A DNA stretch of 7,106 nt. It comes from JAAYAY01 sp964429355. Its GTDB lineage: Bacteria; Planctomycetota; Planctomycetia; Pirellulales; Thermoguttaceae. The translations under genes and the position numbers were made by a program. Positions 1 through 6,282 of this stretch are shown here, piece by piece (position 1 is the stretch's first letter; every line of letters begins with the position of its first letter). The DNA is taken from NCBI GenBank assembly GCA_964429355.1, contig CAYSCH010000452.1, forward strand, positions 1 through 7,106, given 5' to 3'. Under the pieces are notes generated by a model. The model made no database searches, was not told the origin of the DNA, and worked only from the letters and a program-made list of their open reading frames with translations.

Positions 1-55
1 AAAATGGCCGCTTTTCAGGCGCCCCTATCTGGCCGGTTTTGAGCGCCCCCTGACA
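1..55. mobile_element. Probable IS21-family insertion sequence terminus
   Basis: Two near-identical direct repeats lie 25 bp apart. One starts TGGCCGCTTTTCAGGCG at 5 and the other starts TGGCCGGTTTTGAGCGC at 30; each ends in a run of C. The outer repeat runs straight into CTGACA (50-55), so the reverse strand begins TGTCAGGGGGCGCTCAAAAC. IS21-family ends characteristically start with TG and carry several transposase-binding repeats of about 20 bp, which this arrangement matches. The element body, with its istA and istB genes, would lie to the left, outside the window. The opposite end and a target duplication cannot be seen, so the family call is from recognition of the end structure only. 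Confidence 0.45.
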
Positions 56-122
56 CTGCGCAAGCTGCGATAGCGCGCGGAGGCGGTTGCAGGCAAACCA
101 ATTAGACCCTTCTGGGCTCGCC

Positions 123-836
123 ATGGATCACAACGAATTCTGGCAGATCATCGAGTCAGCCAAAGAAAAGCACCCCGAGCACTGCGAAAACCAGGTGAGC
201 GCGATCCACGACCGATTGTCTGCTTTGGAACCTGCCGCGATCATCGAGTTCAACGGAATCTTGAGGGAGTGCCTCGATCGAGCCTATTCATGGGATCTTT
301 GGGGGGCCGCGTACTTGATGAACGGCGGCTGCTCCGACGACGGTTTCATGGACTTTCGCGGCTGGCTGATTTCGCGCGGTCGCGACGTATACGAACGGGC
401 GTTGGCCGATCCGGATTCTCTGGCCGACGTGTTCGACTCATCGCAAGACGACTATGAGCTTCAGTCAATGCTGAGCGTTGCGTACCAAGCGTACAACGCC
501 CGCACTGGGCAGGAGATGCCTCCCGGAACACGCACCTTTCCCGGGTTGGCCGGTGAACGCTGGCGAGAGGAGGATCTGCACGAGCGCTATCCGCGCATCG
601 ATCGAATCCTCTGCAATTCGCGAGCCAACGCCCCGGACCCGATCGAACAGCTCCGCGTTTGGGCCGCTCCCAGCCAGGAACTGCCTCAGCGTTTGGCGGC
701 ATTCTTCGTGCTTTCGCAGATGACGCCCATGCCGGAATGGGCAATTCCTATTCTCGAGCGGGCTCTTGAGGAAGCCGATCCGCAGATACGCCGCGCTGCT
801 CAGAGTGCCTTGAAGTCTATTCAGGGGGAGCCGTGA
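123..836 (+). CDS. DUF4240 domain protein with C-terminal HEAT-like segment
   Basis: The protein has 237 residues. Residues 1-130 fit the DUF4240 family: an N-terminal MDHNEFWQII, an aromatic stretch AYSWDLWGAAYL near 54-65, then the signature SDDGFMDFRGWLISRGRDVY (71-90) followed by dPDSLADV. The biochemical role of DUF4240 is not established; the domain is common in small cytoplasmic proteins of unknown function. Residues about 172-234 read as helical repeats ending in a HEAT-like segment (ADPQIRRAAQSALKSI). No signal peptide or membrane segment is seen. I chose ATG 123 because it puts the conserved FW motif at the very N-terminus. A TTG at 87 is in frame, but the GGAGG at 79-83 is only 3 nt from it, too close for a good ribosome site. 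No clear Shine-Dalgarno precedes 123. The gene begins 67 bp inside the IS-like terminus, so its native promoter may have been lost or replaced. It converges with the membrane protein at 879. Confidence 0.75.
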   Translation: MDHNEFWQIIESAKEKHPEHCENQVSAIHDRLSALEPAAIIEFNGILRECLDRAYSWDLWGAAYLMNGGCSDDGFMDFRGWLISRGRDVYERALADPDSLADVFDSSQDDYELQSMLSVAYQAYNARTGQEMPPGTRTFPGLAGERWREEDLHERYPRIDRILCNSRANAPDPIEQLRVWAAPSQELPQRLAAFFVLSQMTPMPEWAIPILERALEEADPQIRRAAQSALKSIQGEP

Positions 837-878
837 CGTGTCCGGGCTACTAAACCCTCGAGCACGGATCGTTGAAGT

Positions 879-1571
879 CTAAGGACTCCGTCCCTTCGTA
901 GGGGCCGCTGTTGTGTTCGTTGTCCGATTCCACACTGCAATGCCCCCCGCAACCAACAGCACGACTAGGCTCAGTATCGCCAATAAGGGCGCCACCCAAT
1001 TCGCGAGGACCGGTTTGTCGGGGATGACCGCCAGGGCGGCCCCGATCCCGACTGCTGCCCAGAAAAACCAGGCCACCAGTTCAAGGGCCCTTCCGCGAAT
1101 CGGTCTGCCTTGAACAATTCCCAGCGCGAATCCTGCGGCGGCCAGGACCAGAAAGAAGCCGAAGAGATAGCGGGCCGATCGATAGACGGCCTCAACGACG
1201 GCAAATTGCCACGCGGGAAGGGCCCCGCCGCCGAGGAAATGGGTGACCGCAAACACCGCCAGGCTCATGGCCAAGGTCAAGTCAAGTGCGGCAATCTCGA
1301 TCCACCATCGAGCTCGGAACGCACCGACTACGCCCAGCTTCCTGATCCGCGACACAGATTGTCGAACGAAACGCTTCGTCGCCAGCAGATCGATGCAGCC
1401 GATCAGTGCGAAGGATCCTGCCTTGGGAAGCCCGAATACGCTGACAACCAGAATAGCCAGCGCGAGAGCAGAGAAGACGCCCATCGGAGGCATCCAGCCG
1501 GCCGGCAAATCGGCGTTCATTCGGCGAAAGCCGATGTCGAAGATCCAGAGAGAACGCCTGAGACGTTTCAT
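879..1571 (-). CDS. Hypothetical multi-pass membrane protein
   Basis: From ATG at 1571 the protein has 230 residues. I do not recognise the family. It has about five hydrophobic segments: roughly 30-62 (perhaps two), 92-111, 134-153, 163-183 and 191-213. Between the first and second is a basic loop (ATKRFVRQSVSRIRKLG, 64-80) likely to face the cytoplasm. The tail after the last segment is short and polar. No catalytic motif is visible. The start is uncertain: the codons for LWIFDIG lie in a 42-bp repeat that recurs at 3794-3835, so translation may really begin at ATG 1520 (MNADLPAG..., 213 residues). Neither ATG has a strong ribosome-binding site. The open frame extends to 1739, but that added part does not look like protein. 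The gene converges with the DUF4240 gene, 42 bp between stops, and lies 210 bp downstream of the 634-residue protein. Confidence 0.65.
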   Translation of the reverse strand: MKRLRRSLWIFDIGFRRMNADLPAGWMPPMGVFSALALAILVVSVFGLPKAGSFALIGCIDLLATKRFVRQSVSRIRKLGVVGAFRARWWIEIAALDLTLAMSLAVFAVTHFLGGGALPAWQFAVVEAVYRSARYLFGFFLVLAAAGFALGIVQGRPIRGRALELVAWFFWAAVGIGAALAVIPDKPVLANWVAPLLAILSLVVLLVAGGIAVWNRTTNTTAAPTKGRSP

Positions 1572-1572
1572 G
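1531..1572 (-). repeat. Dispersed 42-bp repeat, copy 1
   Basis: On the minus strand this stretch reads CATG, then a variable part, then GCGTTCTCTCTGGATCTTCG and ACATCGGC. It aligns with 3794-3835 with two small gaps and few mismatches. Both copies have the same orientation, both contain ATG at the same end, and both lie at the 5' side of a minus-strand gene. In this copy the encoded LWIFDIG overlaps the possible N-terminus of the membrane protein. It may be a dispersed repeat, or a short conserved leader. Confidence 0.5.
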
Positions 1573-1781
1573 GCCTTGGTCGGTCGCCGGAAGGACTTCG
1601 TTGTCCTGGCATTGCTACCGGGTGATTCTGTCACGATAGTTCGTGGGGCGTCAAGACGCAACCAACATGTTCGGCGAGCTCCTCGCCGTACGGCGATTCC
1701 CATCCAGTCGATATCTCGGGCACGAATATCGAGTACCACACATCTGCGGCAGGTTGCAGCGCGTCAGAAACACCTCTTGCA

Positions 1782-3686
1782 TTAGCGCGGCTTGGGCGGC
1801 CATAGAATCCAGTCGCCCCGGTAGCAGGCCTCCGTACAACGTTCCGCCGCCTCACTCGGCGGCATCCAGACGTCAACACAAGTATACTCGTCGTCGGGTG
1901 GCGTGCCCCCATCATCCACTCGATCGACACCAACGGAATAGAGGACGGGACGCCCGTCAGTAAAGCGGTACTTGATGGGGCCGCCGTCGAATCGATCCGG
2001 CGGAAGGGCCGGCAGCAAATTGGGTGTTAACTGGCCAAGACTCTGCGGCCAGTTGCCGATTCTGCGTCGGTACCGCTCCAAGGCGATCGCCACGCGAACG
2101 GCGTCGTAGCGCTGCCGCGAGAACTGGCCCATCAGGAAGTCTCCCTGGTTGATCCAGCGCATCATCAAGAATGCAGGCGCATAACGAACGACCGCCAGCG
2201 AGGATAACTCGCGGAAGCGATGGTCCAGCACGAAGTCCTTTTGCCTCCAGAGCGGCAACCTGCTTTCCGCTTCAGCCTCGTCAAGGATTTTCATGCAGAA
2301 TCGATCCATTTCCCGGCGACCGACCGTCAGAACGGGAGCCAGGAGCACTACGGGCAGCGAATCGATTCGTTTCTCCCAGGGCCGTTCGCTCAAAGGTCGG
2401 CACAGACAGATCAGTTGGGGTGATACCTCTCTCGTTAGATAACCGCCTCCTCGACCATTGTCGGTATACATGCGCTGAATCTTGTCACGAATAACAGCGC
2501 GTTCCCAGTCGGCTCGAACCTGGAAGTCCTCGGGATGATCAACTTTCGCAAGGCACGCCGAAAGCTCAGCCAGATCTTCGTCCGTCAAACAATGTGCATT
2601 CTCGGCCAGGATAGCTCCGATGGTATCGCTGGTAAGATTCAGTTGCGCGACCATGAACACGTGGTGACTGAAGATCCCGGCGTCTTGGCAGTGCCGCACC
2701 ATCCCGATCAGTGCCCTCACGTCGGCAACAGCCGAACGACCGTCGCCAACCCGGGCCGCTCGGTAGCTGTCGGCTCTCAGAAGATAGGCAAATGTCCGCA
2801 AGTGCAGCAAGTGACGTGAAGGCAAATCGGCGACCATGGGGTTCTCGTCGGTCACAACGGGAACAAGCAAATCGCCAGACCCATTCTCGCAATAGACTGG
2901 CGGGACGACTTGATCGGCAGGATCGTTATACTGGAACGCCAGCCGGGGACGCTCGGTGGCCTGGCGAATCAGGTCCAGTGCCTCGTCAATCTCTACCGTG
3001 TAGTCGAGCAGCGTGTCCCAATGGTCGTCGCCTGGGTTCGTCTGCCAGAAGCGGTACGGATCCAGCGGTTCAATTCTCTCCGTGCCGCTCCTCGATTCTA
3101 TCACCGAGAGGCCTTTGGGAATCGGCTTGAGCTTCAGAAGTGCCGCGCGATACATGGGCCACGCCGCCTCGGCCTCGGGAACCGCCTTAGCCTCGGCATT
3201 CATATCCGCCAGGTAATTCCGTCTGATCGTTGGTTTCCCGATCAGGAACCGAACGAAATACACGACATAGGCCAACGCGAGAACGGCAATCGACCACTGC
3301 ACGATCTGAACCGTGCGTCCAACAACCCGCCACGCCAACGGCCGGGCTCGCCGTTTCTCACGGCGGATTCGCCGCGCCGCCTTCTTTGGAGACTCCATTC
3401 GCTCGACCAATTCGTCGACGGGCCCGCCACAAGCGAGGTCCTTCGTCAATCGATCCGACAGCTCGCGGGCAACGACGATCCTCTCCGATCGCCAGAGTCC
3501 GGTTCCAAGAACAGTCCTGAGCGCATAGTCCTGCAACGCTCGTGGCAAACCTGATTGCATCAGCAGGCCTTTGGCGTCGTATCGGCCCGTGACACGTAGC
3601 TGAAGAAGGTCCGGCAGCGGTGTGTGGACAAGCCGAACCAGAAAGGGACGCGAGCGGTCATCGCGCGATTCGGTAACCGGACTCAT
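1782..3686 (-). CDS. Large single-pass membrane protein with HAAS-like N-terminal segment
   Basis: The protein has 634 residues from ATG 3686, which is preceded by GGAG with a 7-nt spacer (TTGGAGCGGCGTT-ATG). A longer frame to ATG 3863 exists, but its first 59 residues are not protein-like and cross a dispersed repeat. Residues about 66-112 (ERIVVARELSDRL ... DELVERMESPKKAARRIRRE) resemble the amphipathic HAAS/DUF1700-type segment that often precedes membrane helices. One transmembrane helix follows (about 129-149, IVQWSIAVLALAYVVYFV). A large domain, probably extracytoplasmic, makes up the rest. Residues 527-594 carry a pattern common in planctomycete proteins: ALERYRRRIGNWPQSLGQL, then lPPDrFDGgPikYr, then lYSvGvDrvDDGG. 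This pattern resembles the C-terminal part of pseudopilin-like proteins, but there is no N-terminal prepilin signal here. Function is unknown; structural or envelope roles are only a guess. No obvious frameshift is present. Confidence 0.8.
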   Translation of the reverse strand: MSPVTESRDDRSRPFLVRLVHTPLPDLLQLRVTGRYDAKGLLMQSGLPRALQDYALRTVLGTGLWRSERIVVARELSDRLTKDLACGGPVDELVERMESPKKAARRIRREKRRARPLAWRVVGRTVQIVQWSIAVLALAYVVYFVRFLIGKPTIRRNYLADMNAEAKAVPEAEAAWPMYRAALLKLKPIPKGLSVIESRSGTERIEPLDPYRFWQTNPGDDHWDTLLDYTVEIDEALDLIRQATERPRLAFQYNDPADQVVPPVYCENGSGDLLVPVVTDENPMVADLPSRHLLHLRTFAYLLRADSYRAARVGDGRSAVADVRALIGMVRHCQDAGIFSHHVFMVAQLNLTSDTIGAILAENAHCLTDEDLAELSACLAKVDHPEDFQVRADWERAVIRDKIQRMYTDNGRGGGYLTREVSPQLICLCRPLSERPWEKRIDSLPVVLLAPVLTVGRREMDRFCMKILDEAEAESRLPLWRQKDFVLDHRFRELSSLAVVRYAPAFLMMRWINQGDFLMGQFSRQRYDAVRVAIALERYRRRIGNWPQSLGQLTPNLLPALPPDRFDGGPIKYRFTDGRPVLYSVGVDRVDDGGTPPDDEYTCVDVWMPPSEAAERCTEACYRGDWILWPPKPR

Positions 3687-3692
3687 AACGCC
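3687..3692 (-). other. Start-deciding spacer next to ATG 3686 (ribosome-binding site at 3694-3697)
   Basis: On the minus strand GGAG at 3694-3697 sits 7 nt before ATG 3686. It is the only good Shine-Dalgarno near any candidate start of this frame and fixes the 634-residue start. Confidence 0.55.
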
Positions 3693-3793
3693 GCTCCAAG
3701 TCAAACCCAAAGAGCGTCGCCCCCCGAGGTCCACATTACCTTCTCGCGCAACATGCGCCCAGCGTTTTGCACGCGGTTCCGCGGTGGCGTCGG

Positions 3794-3835
3794 CCGATAT
3801 CGAAGATCCAGAGAACGCCTTCGGACCGTTGCATG
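3794..3835 (-). repeat. Dispersed 42-bp repeat, copy 2
   Basis: This is the second copy of the repeat at 1531-1572, on the same strand. Shared blocks are GGCGTTCTC, CTCTGGATCTTCGA and ATCGGC, plus CATG at the same end. Here the ATG opens a short frame of about 32 codons encoding MQRSEGVLWIFDIGRR..., out of frame with the downstream 634-residue gene, whose start is about 110 bp further on. The shared peptide LWIFDIG is conserved between copies although their contexts differ. Confidence 0.5.
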
Positions 3836-3862
3836 ACCACAACAAACGACTCAACAGCGTCA

Positions 3863-4042
3863 TTATGTGCGAAAATTGGAACTATTGAGCGGTGTGCTCT
3901 TCAGGACCGGGGCAATGTCGGCCCTGCTGCGATTCCGAATACGTCTCTTGAGGGCTAAGATGGCCGCGACCAGCAGGACAATTCCACTGAGCCCACCGAG
4001 TGCGGGGGCAACGCAATTGACCAGCACGGGATCGCGCCGGGA
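3863..4042 (-). pseudogene. Possible remnant of a C-terminal membrane-anchor/sorting tail
   Basis: An open frame of 59 codons follows an in-frame TGA (4043-4045) and ends with TAA at 3863-3865. It reads DPVLVNCVAPALGG, then a hydrophobic run LSGIVLLVAAILAL, then a basic KRRIRNRSR. Short helix plus arginine cluster near a C-terminus is typical of surface-protein sorting or anchoring tails, so this could be the 3' end of a decayed secreted-protein gene. No upstream in-frame partner is visible. Its stop overlaps an ATG (TAATG) of the extended frame of the 634-residue gene, but that ATG is not the favoured start. It might instead be a small membrane protein from a GTG at 4027. The rest of the gap 3687-4083 holds only the repeat copy and no other gene I can support. 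Confidence 0.3.
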
Positions 4043-4083
4043 TCAACCGGACTGGAACAGCCAGTAAAAAGTCGTACGAGAAG

Positions 4084-4701
4084 TTACGCCTGGAATCGAC
4101 GCGTCGCCCTCCCGACACGCCCCTGGCCTTCTGTATCAGAACCAGCGTAAAGACTCCCGACGAATTTACACGCCCCGTGGCCCGGCTCTCTGAGCCGGGG
4201 CCCGCCGACCTTTCGCGTCTCTGGCAGTCCAATCGTACGATCCGCGACCAGCGGGAGCAGGCCACCACCGTTCGAGCGGCAATTCGTGACCAACCTTCGG
4301 TCGGTGCCCACCGGCGGCCCTGCCGCCCGCTCCAGATACCAGGCCACCACGTCCTGCCGATCGGTAAAATGCACCAGCGGCGCCTCGGGCAGATCGATCC
4401 CATTGGCCGCCGCGAGCGTGTTGGCTTCCACCTCCGACTCCGCGGGCTGCAAGGGCCATGGGCCATGGTGGATCTGGCCGCGGCACAGCAATCCGCGAGG
4501 ATTGATCGCGTAGCGACAGTACCGCTCCGTGAGCCAGTAATCCAGGCTCCCCCGAGCCACAACGTAAGGCGGCCCGACTGGGCGGTAACGGACTGGGTCG
4601 GGCTCGATAGGCCAGTAAGAAAACCCGAACTGGTGCCACGACATGAACATGCTCCACGGGCACCGCGGCAGGGGCCACTGTCGCTGAGCGTTGGGCGTCA
4701 T
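4084..4701 (-). pseudogene. DUF2071 (YqjF-like) protein with internal deletion
   Basis: Residues 1-34 match the start of DUF2071 proteins (WPLPRCPWSMFMSWHQFGFSYWPIEP). Residues from about 37 match the distal part: ARGSLDYWLTERYCRYA, RGQIHHGPWPLQPAESEVEANTLA and LVHFTDRQDVVAWYL. The usual middle section of roughly 70-80 residues is missing, and the join near 4590-4600 is in frame. After about residue 125, where family members normally end, the frame runs on for some 80 residues of unconvincing sequence. It crosses a GC-rich hairpin at 4179-4202 that encodes GPRLREPG. The expected stop therefore appears lost as well. DUF2071 function is poorly known (lipocalin-like fold predicted). ATG 4701 fits the family N-terminus; AGGAG lies 11 nt upstream, a little far. 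A GTG at 4722 is also in frame. The gene starts 7 bp after the stop of the ferritin-like stub, suggesting one transcript. It is probably non-functional, though the frame remains open. Confidence 0.65.
4179..4202. repeat. GC-rich palindrome inside the DUF2071 reading frame
   Basis: The stem is GGCCCGGCTC (4179-4188), the loop TCT, and the other arm GAGCCGGGGCC (4192-4202), giving about ten pairs with one bulged G. No T-run follows on either strand, so it is not a standard intrinsic terminator. It lies in the run-on C-terminal part of the DUF2071 frame. It looks like a dispersed REP-like element that landed in or replaced the end of the gene. Confidence 0.5.
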
Positions 4702-4708
4702 CCCCGGT

Positions 4709-4891
4709 TCAACTCCTGACACTCTCCTCGGCGGCCTTCAGTGCGTGCTCCTCCACCAGGAGGGGCAACTGCTCGTGGACCCAGTCGGCCATGTTCCGCT
4801 CTTCGTGAGGGTTTTCGAGGATCGGAATCAGAGCTTTTTCCATGGCGTAGGCGTCCTGGAGCCAGGCCGCGAGCGTTTCTCGGTGGGTCAT
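4709..4891 (-). CDS. Short ferritin-like (DUF892/YciF-type) protein, probably truncated
   Basis: The protein has 60 residues. MTHRETLAAWLQDAYAMEKA resembles the first helix of ferritin-like DUF892/YciF proteins, where the E after DAYAM is usual. LPLLVEEHALKAAEES fits the second helix. Intact members have about 160 residues and four helices, so only the first half is present. Metal binding by a full bundle is not expected unless the stub self-associates. The start is well supported: AAGGAG lies 8 nt before ATG 4891 on the minus strand. A perfect TTGACA occurs further upstream (4941-4946), but no good -10 box is placed 16-18 nt from it. The stop is 7 bp before the DUF2071 start. Alternative reading: a genuine small helical protein. 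Family assignment is moderate. Confidence 0.55.
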   Translation of the reverse strand: MTHRETLAAWLQDAYAMEKALIPILENPHEERNMADWVHEQLPLLVEEHALKAAEESVRS

Positions 4892-4895
4892 GACT

Positions 4896-4905
4896 ATCTC
4901 TCCTT
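4896..4905 (-). promoter_or_regulatory. Strong ribosome-binding site of the ferritin-like stub
   Basis: On the minus strand the sequence AAGGAGAGATAGTC precedes ATG 4891, placing AAGGAG 8 nt from the start. It is the best Shine-Dalgarno in the window and rules out the longer in-frame start at 4930. Confidence 0.6.
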
Positions 4906-4990
4906 GTTTCACGAGCCTTGCACGTCCCACAGTATCGACGTGTCAAAACCCCACCTATGCAACTCTCATTCCCAAACAGAACTCATCCGC

Positions 4991-5037
4991 CGTGCCAACT
5001 CCTCGGCGGTGCCACTGCTTGCTTGCAAGCAGTGCCA
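4991..5037. repeat. Tandem palindromic repeat, unit 1
   Basis: A 47-bp unit beginning CGTGCC and ending in a hairpin at 5010-5037: arm TGCCACTGCTTGC, spacer TT, arm GCAAGCAGTGCCA, 12 of 13 positions pairing. The second unit begins 74 bp further on. All six frames across it give short protein-like runs (for example CLQASSGT or LLASKQWH) that are repeat shadows, not genes. Confidence 0.85.
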
Positions 5038-5064
5038 GTCCATGGGATCGATGACCGAGGCTGG

Positions 5065-5111
5065 CGTGCCGGTTCCTCGGCGGTGCCACTGCTTGCTTGC
5101 AAGCAGTGCCA
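5065..5111. repeat. Tandem palindromic repeat, unit 2
   Basis: This copy matches 4991-5037 at 44 of 47 positions. The only differences are AAC versus GGT just after CGTGCC. The hairpin (5084-5111) is identical to that of unit 1. The 27-bp spacer between units (5038-5064) is unique. The pair lies between the Ig-like gene's stop (5208) and the ferritin-like gene (4891), both on the minus strand, so it would be transcribed in any read-through RNA. No T-run follows. Confidence 0.85.
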
Positions 5112-5207
5112 ACCGGAACAGGGGAGCCCGCGCCCCCGAGAACGCACGCCGGGCCCATCCCCCCAATTCCTGTCCATCCCTCGGCGCATCTCGCCCGCCC
5201 CAATTCC

Positions 5208-5516
5208 TCAATCCCCACGCCCGGTCCTGAACCGAACCTCAACAGGTTCAAGGCCTGCGCCCCGGCCACTCTGAAAGCCGTGGAACCACGCGCAGTTAAG
5301 CCAGAAATGGTATTCGTGGTCCGGCAGCAGGTTCACACGCACGGTCCAGGTCCGGCAGGCCCGGTCGTAGAAAGGCGTTCCCACAACCTCCGGGTACTGC
5401 TCGCCGCCGCCGCACATCGACCACGATCCGTCGCGCATCGGCTGATCGAAAACGACGCGAATCTCCTTCAGCGACGGGTCCACCCGCTCGTCGCTCGACG
5501 ACACCAAAAGTGACAC
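5208..5516 (-). CDS. Ig-like (Big_5-type) domain protein, probably N-terminally truncated
   Basis: The product has 102 residues from GTG 5516. It fits a bacterial Ig-like domain of the SbsA/Big_5 type: VDPSLKEIRVVFDQPMRDGS (residues 12-31), SWSMCGGGEQYPEVVGTPFY (31-50), the strand TWTVRVNLLPDHEYHFWLN (56-74), and the closing PVEVRFRTG (91-99). Such domains usually sit in exported or envelope proteins of planctomycetes and relatives. No signal peptide is visible here. The frame stays open upstream to a TAA at 5646-5648 but contains no ATG, and its residues there are low-complexity Gly/Arg/Pro. No ribosome site precedes the GTG. It is therefore either the 3' end of a larger gene whose 5' part is lost or frameshifted, or a small stand-alone domain with a weak start. 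The domain call is firmer than the start. Confidence 0.6.
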   Translation of the reverse strand: MSLLVSSSDERVDPSLKEIRVVFDQPMRDGSWSMCGGGEQYPEVVGTPFYDRACRTWTVRVNLLPDHEYHFWLNCAWFHGFQSGRGAGLEPVEVRFRTGRGD

Positions 5517-5883
5517 TTGGCCCGGGTCGATCGGGCTCAGAAATCCCCGCCCGCGACCTGGTCGACCACGATCGCGCGACCCCCTGGGGCGCCCCGCGGC
5601 GCCCAGGTTTTGCCCGGCCCCCGGCCCCGCGCTGGCTCGGACAGGTTAGTTATCCTGGCCTATCCCACGGGCCATCCCACCCCAGATCCCCCGTACGGGT
5701 CAGGCTGCTGGCCAGGAGAATCACGGTTGGCGCGGCCGTGAGGACCACCCGTTCGGTTGCTCAAAATGCGGTGGTTTGAGGGGACACTGCGAGAACGACC
5801 AAGTTCACGCGGCGGGCGCGTGTGACATTGACTTCGATACCAGCGTTCCCTCTCGCTCGCGTGCAACGCCAAGTTACGCCGTC
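5517..5883. other. Gene-free stretch with GC-rich hairpin and palindromes
   Basis: No frame here looks like protein on either strand. It holds a GC-rich hairpin followed by TTTT (5583-5611), a perfect 10-bp palindrome CCCGTACGGG (5690-5699), an 8-bp inverted pair TCCTGGCC/GGCCAGGA (5653-5660 and 5710-5717), and a TTTGAGGGGACA sequence near 5775-5786 that could be an insertion-sequence edge. Confidence 0.5.
5583..5611 (+). terminator. Possible intrinsic terminator hairpin
   Basis: CCTGGGGCGCC (5583-5593) pairs with GGCGCCCAGG (5598-5607) with one bulged G and a short loop. TTTT (5608-5611) follows at once on the plus strand. No plus-strand gene ends just upstream, so its target transcript is unclear. 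It may be a remnant of a lost neighbour or a repeat. Confidence 0.35.
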
Positions 5884-6280
5884 CTATTCGATCCGGATGT
5901 TCGAGATCTTCGTTCCCGGTGGTAGATGGCGCACTTGCTCGTGGATCTGTCCCTGCATGGACGCATGCACGCGAATGTCACACGGTCGTAGGTTGTCGTC
6001 CGAAAGGTCGCCACCAAGTATCAGCGGATGATCCGGACTATAGCATTCTCCGGGCGCCAATGTCTTTCCCTTGTCACGCAAGTCGCGAACCACAAACGTC
6101 AATAGCAGCTTTTTTCTGGTTTCACGATCGGCGAGTAGAGTCCAAAGCTCCTTTTCCGAGTCAGCCAGTGCCTCAACCTTTCCGTTGATCATGTCAAGAA
6201 AGTGGAATCTTCTCGACTCGTCAACGAGAATCAAATCACCCATCGCGGTCGCGCGAACGACGGAATACTTTGTTCCTTGA
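5884..6280 (-). pseudogene. DUF1851/Tdi1-type immunity-like protein, C-terminal part only
   Basis: About 130 residues before the TAG at 5884-5886 look native. They run from TAMGDLILVDESRRFHFLD through NGKVEALADSEKELWTLL, LAPGECYSPDHPLILGGDLS and MQGQIHEQVRHLPPGTKI. The GDLilv...hfLD start, the PGeCYs...LGGd motif and the GqIHeQvr.lPpGT ending match the DUF1851 family, whose namesake Tdi1 is the immunity partner of a type VI secretion DNase. Most members have no proven role, so toxin immunity is an inference. The N-terminal 30-40 residues of the family are missing. The frame stays open to 6564, but beyond about 6280 it is only the antisense of the recombinase fragment. No toxin gene is visible nearby. 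It was probably inactivated by the event that placed the recombinase fragment beside it. Confidence 0.6.
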
Positions 6281-6282
6281 AC

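Noticed and set aside
346..744. Minus-strand frame of 132 codons
   Set aside because: It is antisense to the DUF4240 signature region and shows typical high-GC shadow composition.
831..867. Terminator between the convergent genes at 836 and 879
   Set aside because: CCGTG/CACGG and GGG/CCC can pair only with large internal loops and there is no T-run.
1110..1625. Plus-strand frame of 171 codons
   Set aside because: It is antisense to the membrane-protein gene; the product is highly polar and resembles no family, while the opposite strand has regular transmembrane segments.
3882..4562. Long minus-strand frame of 226 codons overlapping the DUF2071 gene
   Set aside because: It runs in another frame over DUF2071 coding sequence that has clear family motifs, and its product is Arg/Trp/Ser-rich nonsense.
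4941..4946. Promoter with perfect TTGACA on the minus strand ahead of the ferritin-like gene
   Set aside because: No acceptable -10 box lies 16-18 nt downstream, so the hexamer alone is not enough.
4991..5111. CRISPR array
   Set aside because: Only two units with one 27-bp linker, units too long (47 bp), and no cas genes in view.
4955..5269. Several overlapping minus-strand frames with repeated CLQASSGT or LLASKQWH
   Set aside because: The repeated peptides come from the palindromic DNA units in every frame and not from a protein.
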